64,000 nucleotides of DNA from Melanocharis versteri (lineage: Eukaryota > Chordata > Aves > Passeriformes > Melanocharitidae), in NCBI GenBank assembly GCA_013397845.1, contig VZTG01005254.1, forward strand, positions 62,001-126,000, in the 5' to 3' direction. The position numbers and the translations under genes were made by a program. Positions 34,561-44,692 of this stretch are shown here, in pieces. The notes beneath the pieces are model-generated. The model made no database searches. It had not been told where the DNA came from and saw nothing but the letters and a program-made list of their open reading frames with translations. The first letter of the stretch is position 1, and each line of letters starts with the position of its first letter.

Positions 34561-35060
34561 AGCAATTTATCAGGAAAATATCAGCTGTCAAGAAAAGCAA
34601 ATGCAAATAATTTCTCCGCTGACTGTTCTTTTCACGACTGCCACACAATTGTCTTGTTGATTCCCACAGCTGGATGCTGTAGCTTTCTCCTTGGCATATG
34701 TAATTGAAAGTGATGCTAGAACAACTTGAGTAAATTGAAATTGATTTCGTCAACTGTGTATGTGTTTGTCAATGACATGTCTTTTTTTTCCTCCCCTCCC
34801 ATTGTCCACTAGCATGTTCTCCAGCCCAGCAGCTGTTGACATTTTGTTTAATGGCACATTTTCCCACTGGGAAATGATGCTTCCATTAAACTCAAGTGTT
34901 CCGTGAGAAGATACACAATTTGTCAACATTTTCACAAAAAATGGTAATTCGGATTTGACTGGTCTGGAATACTACTATTTGGTAAGGTCAAAACGCATCA
35001 TCTTAGCTTAGATTTCTACACTATTACAGAATCGTATAACTCGACCCCAGCTGATACAAG
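34561..35060. promoter_or_regulatory. Candidate conserved non-coding element with octamer and SOX-type sites
   Basis: The stretch contains the octamer ATGCAAAT (34601-34608), the palindrome ACAATTGT (34645-34652, two facing SOX-like ACAAT half sites), and CAGCTG E-boxes near 34583, 34658 and 34827, with many TGTTGA/GTCAA words. It lacks repeats. POU plus SOX plus E-box motifs are a usual set in neural enhancers, which suggests but does not show such a role. A pyrimidine tract followed by CACTAG (about 34779-34812) could mimic a splice acceptor, but no recognisable exon follows. Confidence 0.3.
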
Positions 35061-35690
35061 TGGAAAGCTAAATATTTCGGTCTCAGTGAAATATTTCACT
35101 GAAAGACTAATCTGTGAGAGAGGAGAAACCCTATCTAACAGGAAGTTGCAAATGGGAAATTTCACAGCTTCCTATACTTTTCCTGATTGGAATCTCATTT
35201 GCTCCAATACTGCCCATGGAATAAGATTTCCACGCTCCAGGCAGATGACAGCAGCCCGTAGTCCTGAGTGTGGGATTACCAGCCAGGGACATTTGCAGAG
35301 TGGATTGATGAAGAAACTTCTCTCTTGCTGCCCTCGCACACAAACAGAAATCTTCATTTCCTCAAGGCAAAAGAAGAATTGACAGACTCTTACCAGTGGC
35401 TCTGGGCTTTGCTGCAGCCAACTTTCCTGGTGCCTGCTCTCATCCTTCTTTTGCCTCCCAATCTGTCTCCTCCTCCATCCTTCCCTTTCCTGTCCCAGAA
35501 GCACCTCTGCAGCTGTGGGGCTCTCAAATGGCAGTGTCCAGAGTCTAATTACCTGGAAGGTCCTCCCAGAAATTTGTCAGGTATGAAAATTTTCCTTGCA
35601 ACTGATGTTTTACAGGTAATAGCTGTATTTAAAACAGCAAGTAAACAAAACACCAATTGCTTTGGTGCATCTGAGCGAACAATTGAAGTG
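35061..35690. other. Gene-free unique sequence
   Basis: The frame 35268-35693 plus (141 codons) overlaps a 110-codon antisense frame and contains splice-donor-like words internally. Its translation resembles nothing I know. No repeats were seen. Confidence 0.5.
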
Positions 35691-36010
35691 TAACCTAGAT
35701 CAAATTTTTTTAATTACAGTATTAAAAAAAGGCATTATCAACTAAATACAGCAACTGGAGAAATTACTCATGAATATGCAAATTACCTGACAAAACCTTT
35801 CTGTAAATGCTTCAGTAATTTTCAGAGATAAACCTTGAACTAGCTGCCTCTTTTATTTGCAGGTTTATTTGTTGATAGATATCCAATGCTCTCTACCTTA
35901 TTTTGAGGAAATATTTTTAATACAGTCATCCTTTAAAAGCACTTCTTTTAGATGAAATGCATTAAATGTTCCTGAGGTTCTTTTCCTGCATGAAATGACA
36001 TTTTAAAGCC
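35691..36010. promoter_or_regulatory. Candidate AT-rich conserved non-coding element
   Basis: The AT-rich but non-repetitive stretch has the octamer-plus-TAAT word ATGCAAATTA at 35776-35785, identical to the minus-strand site at 26816-26825, and further AATTAC words at 35714 and near 35763. There is no gene content. The regulatory call is inferred from motifs. Confidence 0.22.
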
Positions 36011-39000
36011 TGAAGTACAAGAATTTTTATTTCCTTTTAACATTCAACATAGTAAATGAACAAAAGTCACCGTGGACCTGAATGTCTGGCATCGCATAAT
36101 GTAGCAAAAGTCCAAAAACCAAACACAAAATCAAACATCAAAATTTTACGGCCATCTAGAACAAGACTTGAGACAAATAAAGACCTCAGGGAATTTTAAG
36201 AAGCTGGACTGATGTTGCTCCATAGACTACAGCAGGAGTTTCACTCTTCTGCTCAGCTGGAAGCGTGGGAGAAGTGGAAGACAGGGAGTATCCACTGCTA
36301 AAAGTTTGCTTGAGCGCTTTGCTAAGGCACTTCAGCTTGCCCTGGAGGGGAGCATCAGGCTGCCCTCAGAGGAGGCCTGCTCTGAAATGTGTGGATTGAA
36401 GCCAAAGGGAACCCTTCACTCGCTTTGGAAGGACACTGCTTCCCACCTGACCCGCGTTCCCAGGGAATCCCAGCGCCGTGGCCAGTGCCATCTGTCCCAT
36501 CCTGCTCCCCAGGGTAGTCTCCAAGCTCAGATGTATGGGATGCCATCTCCACCTCTCACCCATAACTGTGACCATCTCCACTACCAGCACAAGATTCCTC
36601 AGAGAAGGAATTCCAAAGGTGACCAATTCATTCGTGTTCCAAAGCGAGCTGGCTCTGCAGTCCCTCTCTGTGCCCGAAGAAGGCCCTGAGCAGATCCCCA
36701 CCTGCCAGCAGCATGCAAACCCAGCACTGCTGGAGCAGAACCACTTCTTGCCTCTCAGCCTGTGCCACCTTCTGTTGAGCTGTGGGAGACTTGGTGGGAA
36801 AGTGAGAACAGCCAGAGTCTGACACACGGCGGCAGCCACAGACAGCAAGCGTGGATGGATCCCCATTCCCAACACGTGTGTTCCATGGCTCTGCCCATTC
36901 CCACAGCGCTGGCCGAGCTCCCTCTCCTCCTGTGCTGCCTGCCCTAGTGAAAACTAGCCCTTAGGGTGGGGAATATTTAACCCATCTGGTATGAAAGCAC
37001 AAGCAGATTGCCCAGCTCACACCCACCAGCGGAACGCACTGGGGTTTATTCTGAGCACTCTAAGCAGGGAAACTAACACATCATCTAGATCTCACTTGGG
37101 GAAAAGGACCCTTAGTAGAGCCTGCCTTAGCACAGAGGTTTCCCTAGCGTGGTCCCAGGGCCTCCTTGGAAGCCACTCAAGGCTCTTTTGTTTTCACACT
37201 TCCCCCCCTGCACCCGAGCAGCCGTCACACACGTAATTATCCCAGCCTGAGACCCAACATGTGCATTCACGTCCCAGGGTCCTGAGGGCAGCCAAGGCCA
37301 GCCTGAAGGGCGTGTGAATAATTTAGGTGGGATGTGTGTGACACTAAATTGTGGACCTTTATCGTCTCTAGGCTGTAATCCTACAGCCCAAGCCTTCATC
37401 TGAAAGGTGATGTCACATGATTAATTATTTTGTTACATTGAAAATCTTGTTTTATCAGTAAAGAGGAAGCACACTATATATATAAATGGATGTGTATATA
37501 TCCATATGTATACAAAAGACCAAGTATTTATTGCTAGAATAACTGAAGTCTTAAGACCCTAATCAGTATTAGTCAGGATTTATTTTTTCAATTTTTTTTT
37601 TGAATTACAGAAAAAAAATTAGAATATTAGCACAGTGAGAACTGATACACACACAGACTTAGTTTCTACCCTGTTTCCTGGAGCTATCCTCTCCCTTTCC
37701 CAGTCTCTCTGGGTCCCAAGGCCACAGGTTTCATTCTGGCATTTGGGGGTGTTTCAGTGAATCTCCATCACCCACGTCCCTCTCCCAGCAGGAATATACT
37801 GTTCTTGTTGATGTTTTTTTGCTCCTCACACTCGGATCCCCTTGGGATCATTTTTATATGTTTGCTGACATGCTTTCACACCTTTGCTTTTCTTCACTGG
37901 CCTGCAGCTCCATCTGCATTTGCTATATATTATGGCTTTTATGCGTGCTAGATACCATTCCTTTGTTTCCCATAAAAGCAATTCTGAACATCCCCAGCTC
38001 TGCCTTTCTTTAACTTACCACGGGGGACTTGTTTTCATGGGGTTAGGCTGCTGTGCACTTGAGCTACATAGGAGAGGACTGCAGGTAAACCACCCTGATT
38101 CTTGGAAACCTGTGTCTTCCTTAGGTGTGTTTCTATAGGCAACTATTGTGCACATCGGAAACTTCAAACGTGTTTGTTCAAGCTGCTGTTTTACAGCCTG
38201 ACCACAGGCTCGCTCTTTACAAGAGGAAGTGAAGCTTTAGGAGGTGGCAATTAGCTCTGTAGCCCCCAGACACACGTGGGTTTGTCAGTTCTGGGGGAGC
38301 AATCCAGGATCTGGAAGTGCCTGTAGCCTGTACTGGGGAATGCAATTCAATCCCCTGTTTGGGGGGTAGGGAGTAAGAAACTCTGGTCTGAAACAAGAGT
38401 GGTAAGGAATGCTTTGGGATTTGAAAAGAGGACAATGTCACACCTTGCTCTGCCATGGTTTCAAGCCATTGGATGATGAGAACATTAACAAATAAATAAC
38501 AAACAGAAAAAGACGATATTTACAATGTCTCTGTGCAAACAAAGCATGTCCATATGCCCATAAAGCACTCACATATGGATGCTTGAACAGATCCTGCCCC
38601 TCTCCTCTACCTGTTACTTTTTTATTGTCTCAGACTTCAAACTATTTGGCCATAAACAGTTTATTCCTGTGTTGCCACAGCAGCAGGATGGCAAGGCTCC
38701 AGTTTTGTTTAGGTCTTGGCGTGACAGCTATGATGAACACAGTACACACACAAAAAAAACAAACCCCTTCCATAATTTACTGCCACTGCACTTATGTAAA
38801 CATACATGAGAGATCTGGAGGAGACTCGGGCAGAGCCTGTGATGCTCCTGTCACTGGAAACCAGGAATACCCTGACTGTGGGCTGTTTCTCCAGAAAAGA
38901 ATGTGTGTGTGATTGTCATGCTGCCCTGCAGAGCTATTTGTTCCTTTTCCATCTCTGCAGTAGGATGTGCATTTCCCACCTCACAGAGACGGAAAAAAAG

Positions 39001-40920
39001 CTCAGTGACTTTCTTTTCCTGCTCTGACTGCCAGGCGACTGTCAAATCAAGGGATTAAGATACATTTTCCTCAAAATCCGGCCAATCTCATCTGGCTCTG
39101 CACACAGTTATTTGTAATTACTTTTCTTTTCCCTTAAAGCCAATATAATTTTCCTCTGGACTGAAGAGTCAGTTGTACTTTCTAATGTAGAAAGTAAATG
39201 CTTTTTAAGATACAGTTCATTCTGTTCTTAAAAGTAATTAATTTTTAGCACTGAATAGAGAAAATTACTTCATATCACAGCAATACTATAACAAAAAGGA
39301 CTACAGCACTGAGGAAAAGATCCTGAGCAACAAATAAAACAGGAGTTGATTTTTTTCATTCAAATTTAATATTTAGCATCTTGAAGCAGCACTTGGTATA
39401 CACATTTTAAGGGGTGTGTTAAACTGAAAGGGACTTAAACATCTGGCTGTAAGTGGCACTGGCATGAAGCAGAATATCCTGAGCACTCCTTGTCTCCCAG
39501 GGAAGAGAAATGACTTCTTAGCCATCTTTCCAGTAAAGCCATCCCAGCCTGGCCCACACACGTGACTTTCTATCAGTGCAATGAGCATGTGACAGCTGAA
39601 ATGCAGAGATATTGATGGGTAATTTCGTGAGTGCTTCTGCCAACAGATGCCTCTGTGATGTACTTGAGGGAGTGCTGAGCAATGCTGACCGTCTGTGACA
39701 CCCCCTCCATTTACTGGGATGAAAAAGCACTCAGGACCTCTCAGGACGTGTGCTCGCTGACAAAGAGTGAAATGTCCTTTTTGGTGTGCTGAGAAGAAGA
39801 ATAATAAAAGGCCAAAGCCACACCTGAAACAGGGTGAGGTTCAGAGAACGGCTGTAAGGCTGTGCAGCTAAAAGTCATCATTAGCAGACAAGTCCTTGGC
39901 ATCCACAAGCTCTGACTCCCTCTGATTGGAGACAGTGTTGTCACTTACCCGTGACTCATTTCCTAATAGGGAAAAATAAATAACATCGGAATCCCCAAAC
40001 ACCTATTTTCAGCCCTCTGATTAAACTGAGCATGTGGAAGAAGAAATATCTCCTCTCTTGAAATATAACAACAAAGGAATGAAACGCTCAAATATCTAAT
40101 ACAGATAAGTTCTTTAAAAAAAAAAAAGGGAAAGCAGATCATTAAAGAGGTCCAGTTGGCCCTATCCCAAGCATGGGGAATATATCCAGACCAGCATGAA
40201 GATCTATATCTACAAGCAGAGCATTATTCTTTTTACAGCTTTCCTAAAACAACCAAAAACACTCCTGGATGGAAAGGAGACTGTAAGTGCTACTGATGTC
40301 ACTGTGCTTGTGGGGATGGAGGGGGAAAATATCAACAGAGAGTGAAACTGGGAGTCTGAACGCACCAGTTTGTAGAAGGGGTGTCTGCCCCAGCAACTGC
40401 ACCACAGCTCTGCCACAAAGGAACAGAAAACACCTCACGAGCCAGCTGATGTGGGAAATGGCAGATCTCTCCCTATACAAACACCCCAGTTTCAGGGGAC
40501 ACGAGGAGGAGAGGCGTTGGGAAGAGGTAGGGTAAGTTTCTTTGTAGACTTGGCAAACAGAGATTATTCAAGAGATGTTTGGATTCTGATTCTGAGCACG
40601 GCATTTCAGCACTAGCCTAAATGAAAGGCATCCAGGCCTTTAAATTCAGCGATTGCTGGATACAATATTGCCTCCAGGTCTTTTAAGAAGGGTACTACCA
40701 CAAAGCAGGGAAATGGAAAACACTAAAAAAAAAAAAAAAAGTAATAATAATAAGTCTGCAGATGTTCTAAATTACTCATTACCAACACCCACTACCCTCC
40801 CCACTCAATCTGTGGGCACCATAATTTTCATCCTACTTCTCCCCTCGGGTTATGTAACGTTTCACGTATTTACTTTCGCTGAAGTCTGGTGGCAATAGAA
40901 TTAACCCTGGCCCAGATGAC
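36011..40920. other. Gene-free unique sequence
   Basis: No exon, RNA or transposon is supported. The 169-codon minus frame at 36366-36875 overlaps a 114-codon plus frame and a 127-codon plus frame, a sign of a stop-poor GC-rich patch rather than a gene. An AT-rich imperfect palindrome lies at 37476-37512 (TATATAAATGGAT facing ATCCATATGTATA). A runs lie at 40116-40127 and 40725-40740, the latter followed by three TAA units. Confidence 0.55.
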
Positions 40921-40977
40921 CTTTATGTAACGTGGGGCTGGTGGTGGCCAAGCCACTCACACCCAGCAGCTAAACCA

Positions 40978-41070
40978 CAGCAGAGCCACAGCAGAGCCAC
41001 GCCGTGCCCGTCCCTCGAGCCGCTGCACAGAGGCGGTGCCGCTAAACAACGCTGCGCTCTCCTCCACCCT
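40978..41070. other. Small dense CpG cluster with an 11-bp tandem repeat
   Basis: CAGCAGAGCCA occurs twice head to tail (40978-40988 and 40989-40999). Directly downstream are about nine CpGs in roughly 65 bases (40999-41070). It is too short for a CpG island. It lies 130 bases upstream of the possible terminal exon at 41198. Confidence 0.4.
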
Positions 41071-41197
41071 CACATTCTCATTTCCCAGTGCTAACGCACC
41101 AGAAAGCACAAATAAGCATTTAAAACTGTCAGTGCAGCCTCGCTGCAGAACTTGAGTGTTTTACTCCCACTCTTTTCTTTTTTTTTTTGTCTTAAAG

Positions 41198-41535
41198 TAA
41201 TACTGAAATGTCCCTACCAGCCACAGCTGGAAGGGCGAGTTCATGAAGGGCTACCAAACCCTCACCCAGTGCAGCAACAGAAACCAGGCAAGTGGCTCAA
41301 AAAACAGGAGTTGGGAAATTGCTTCCAGTCTGGAGAAAGAATTCAAGCCAGGATTGCCAGGCAGCTTTGTGTAAGGGAGCTCTGGCTACTGAGACCTGGT
41401 CAGGGACATGGAAAAACAGCGATGAACCTCAGTTCTTAAAATGTACAAATGCATAAAGCACTTCTTTCTGTAGGTACAGCCTGGATCCCGCTGGCAATGC
41501 TGGCCACAGAATAAACATGACAACGAGGACGTGAC
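41198..41535 (+). other. Possible 3'-terminal exon (weak)
   Basis: A strong pyrimidine tract (about 41161-41193) ends in CTTAAAG, a usable acceptor at 41196-41197. The following 240 bases are open in one frame up to a stop at 41437-41439 (translation rich in Gln, Lys and Arg, unrecognised). AATAAA occurs at 41510-41515. These are the parts of a last exon. Each signal is common by chance in 64 kb and the peptide has no family match. It could belong to a lncRNA, to an unseen upstream gene, or be coincidence. Confidence 0.15.
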
Positions 41536-42375
41536 ATTACACACAAGCAGACATTTCTACTGTCATAAAGCAGTATCAGAGAGCAGCGTGCCGGGCTCCA
41601 TCAGCACATACCACAAAGTACATACACACCCCATGCACTCACTGGGTACAGCACAGCCTGCACCTCAAACAGGCACCATTCAGCTGAAAGGAGGGTTTTG
41701 AGGGGCTGCAGGTAATGAGAGAGGAGTTTGAGGGGACAGATGCTAATTTGGGTCCCTGAATAGCTGTACGTGACGAGATACCCCCTCGGATGCTAGTGGG
41801 GATCAGCTGGAGAACGCAAGGATGGGAACACAGCCTCATGTGAAGGATCGGGAGGGGTACCTGGAAAAGCACCCCAGGACCATGGATGGAGAGAGGGGAG
41901 CAGCAGAGGAGCTGGTGGCTGGGAAGGTGAGCTGGCAGGCCGGGGACTCCCGCGAGCAAGGTGAATCAACACCTTTCAAATGCCAAGCCCTCCATTACAG
42001 GAGTGGCGAGGAGGGAGGATTTATTGCAGCTGGCATTTTCTAGAGGGAAATAATTTACCTTAGCCTTTTAATGTATGATAAATGCATACACATCTTGCTA
42101 GGAAAAAAAAAAACAACACCCCAAAACAACGTGAAATATCACGGTGTTATCTTTAGGAGAAGATTAGTTGAGCAAGCCTTCGCTGTTTTGCTCAGGCTGC
42201 AAGGTCTGGATGATGCATTAGGAAGCACAGTTTTACAATAATTTTCTCCTCAGGCATGACATATAAATGTATGTGTAGAATGTATGCCTATGGATGTCTA
42301 CCACGCTCACATTATCAACACAATGTACTAAACTCCAGGTGCAGCTTATTTTTCCCTTTTTTCTTTTTTTTTCAG

Positions 42376-42535
42376 TGCTGATAATGTCAAGAAGTTGGAG
42401 CACTCGGATTCAGCATTGCAAGAAGCACTAACCACACTCTTTTTGAGCTGATCCGGCTTCCTCCTGACAGCCCTCTGAAGTTAATACAAACACGAACCTC
42501 ACAAACACTGAAATAAAGAATATGGAGAGGCTCCT
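42376..42535 (+). other. Possible 3'-terminal exon (weak)
   Basis: A near-continuous pyrimidine tract (42349-42373) ends in TTCAG with the AG at 42374-42375. A TACTAAAC branch-point-like word stands at about 42326-42333. After the acceptor, one frame reads 24 codons (beginning Ala-Asp-Asn-Val-Lys-Lys-Leu-Glu, phase leaving one base) to TGA at 42449-42451. AATAAA follows at 42512-42517. The acceptor is among the best in the window. The short peptide is charged and helical-looking but not recognised. A last exon of a coding gene or of a lncRNA is possible, as is chance. Confidence 0.2.
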
Positions 42536-44589
42536 AAGCCCCAGATTGAGCTATGGAACCCCTCCAGGCTCAGGAATGTTTTGTGTTCCTTCCAGTTACC
42601 CAGGCCAGGTCTTCAGCTGCTGCAAATAAGCGGCAGTGGGGCTGCTGTGCCCGAGCTCCTGTTCCCCATCCTCTCCAAGGACCAGGCTCAGAGCCAGGCC
42701 CCGCTGCGGGTCAGGTCCAACCCACAGGCCACCAGCTGCAGCCCCGCGGTCTCTGCTGGCCACGGAGCATCCACAAGACTCTCTGCTCAGCAGAGGGAAG
42801 GGGAACCACGAGCAGACCCAGCAGGAGGAAGGAGAAGCAGCTCCTCATTCGTTTCTCTGTTGTGCCAGCCTCACACGTCCCTGAGGTGTGCGAGCACACA
42901 TCGCCTCCCCATCGGGCAGATCCAGTCACTGAGCTCAGAGGATTTAAACATCAACTTCCCAGGGAGGTCCCCTTAATCTTTGTTTATAAAGGGAGTAAAC
43001 AGAAAGGTTAAGAGAAATGCCTGCGATCTGACTTTTCGGGAAGGCAGAAGTGAGTTGCTGACAGAAGCGCTGAAAACGCTCGTGTTCTTCCCGAAAATAA
43101 ACAGTCAGGAAAATCAGGCTGTCATCTGTCAAGTAACAAACCAGTGTCAAAACAAAAAAGTTCAGCCCAGGGTCCTCAAGTCCTTCTCTAGAGATCTGGT
43201 AGCATTCAAAGCTTTCCCTAACCATTGCACATATTCCAAGGATTTCTCTGTAACATTCAGTTCGGCACGCAGTGGACTTTGTATATCAAAGATTCAATAG
43301 CACACAAGTCTCCAAAGGGAAAGCATTACATGGACACAGGGAAAGCATTAGATGGACAATTAAGATGTTGAGTTTCAGATGCCAGACCAATTTCAAATTA
43401 AAACCAGTACATTTTCCAAGTATGGCATGTAAAAGTGTACATCTATCTACACAGCATCAAAAAAAAAATTCTTGAAGCCTATAAACATCAAGGCTACAAC
43501 TCTTAATTCTTCCTCTCACTACAGAGATGAAAACATAGGCAAAAATCAAGGGGAAAATAATATTAGAAGTCTATGAAAATAATCCACAAATATGAAAGGA
43601 TTTGGGGATGAAAAAAAAAACCTGTAGAGAAACCTGACTTGCATTTGCAGAGTCTTAAGAAACACTTCAAACAACAAAGATCAAACTCTTTCAAAAGAAA
43701 GTAAGGCTTCTGACTCTAAAGGAGTTTTAATCCCAGGCATGTTTGGTTTCATTTCATTCAGAGTTTGTTCCAAGCCACAAAATTTGGGTCTGACCATTTC
43801 CCGAAGTTTAGAGCATGTAGAATCCAAAGATTTTGGTTTGGACCCACCACTAATGCTGTTATTGTATGGGTCAGATATCTTATTATAACGATAGTAAACA
43901 GCAAGGGAAAGCTCTCAGGCCAGCCAGGGCTCCCTCTGCCAGCTAATCACCGAAAATGTTTACAACACTGGAGTGAAGGATGATGCTCTGGATACCAGAA
44001 CTGGCCACAAATACTGCAGCACTTACACAGCAGATCAGGCAAGTTCTCTCTGCACCCTAGGTTATGTGAATTCAAAGGCTGGAGCGAAAATGCCTATTAA
44101 CTACTCTTGCTGAGGTGTCACAAAGAACCTTCAAGCTATCGTTGCATTCAAACCTGCTCCTGACCCTGTCACTTTTGGCCACCTGCTTTCAGAAGTTTCC
44201 ATTCATAATCTGTGCAGATGAAGGCATCTTCCATTCATCTCCCACTGCCTTACCAATACTGAGTGGAAGGGAGCAAAGATCATGCAGAATTGAACTGAAT
44301 TTGAATTAAACTGCATACAAACTCCTGGGTGAAGGGAATGACTGTCAAACGTGGAATGGCCCTGTTTCCTGCAAGGACATAAACAGAAGAAACAGCTACG
44401 AGCAGAGATTGCTGTAAAAAGCAGAAGAGAGGTAGACAAAGCTGAAGAACGTATCACAGCAACAATCACATACAGAAATAAATATGTTTTATTCCTCTGT
44501 AGAACAAAGCTTGCCTATGAAGATCTCGAAGCACTTCTTAAATGCCTGATGATGCATTCATCCCGGTGAGAAACTGGATTCATTGTCAT
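42536..44589. other. Gene-free unique sequence with a small tandem duplication
   Basis: No exon is supported. The frame 42553-43011 plus (152 codons) shares its bases with a 131-codon frame in another phase. A 22-base direct duplication lies at 43316-43359. The frame 44351-44569 plus (72 codons) has a Lys/Glu/Arg-rich helical-looking start and is followed by a GTGAGA donor-like word, but nothing identifies it. Confidence 0.5.
43316..43359. repeat. 22-bp tandem duplication, two copies
   Basis: AGGGAAAGCATTACATGGAC followed by AC (43316-43337) is repeated as AGGGAAAGCATTAGATGGAC followed by AA (43338-43359), with 20 of 22 bases identical. It looks like a small slippage or replication duplication that has begun to diverge. 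No function is implied. Confidence 0.95.
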
Positions 44590-44692
44590 TTATCAGCAGA
44601 AACAGAGGCCCAGGTGACAAGAGGCTTTGCTACAGGCTCAGCAGGACACTGATGGAGTTTGGGAATGAAACAGAACCAGGTCTCTCCCCAGC
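44590..44692 (-). repeat. MIR-like SINE relic, minus strand
   Basis: The order of words AGAAACAGAGGCCCAG, AGAGGCTTTGCTACAGGCTC, AGCAGGACACTGATGGAGTT and AACAGAACCAGGTCTC follows the reverse complement of the MIR consensus ('GAGGAAACTGAGGCACAGAG..TTGCCC..GGTCACACAGC..AGTGGCAGAG..CCCAGGTCTC') over about 96 bases with similar spacing. MIRs are ancient amniote SINEs, so strong divergence is expected. It is non-coding. Confidence 0.5.

Noticed and set aside
36366..36875. 169-codon minus-strand frame
   Set aside because: It is covered by two plus-strand frames of 114-127 codons over the same bases, a pattern of few stops in GC-rich DNA. There is no recognised domain.
37476..37512. AT-rich palindrome TATATAAATGGAT / ATCCATATGTATA
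   Set aside because: It has two mismatches and very low complexity; it is expected by chance in AT-rich DNA.
44351..44569. Lys/Glu-rich 72-codon frame followed by a GTGAGA donor-like word
   Set aside because: It is helical-looking but matches no family, with no convincing acceptor upstream.
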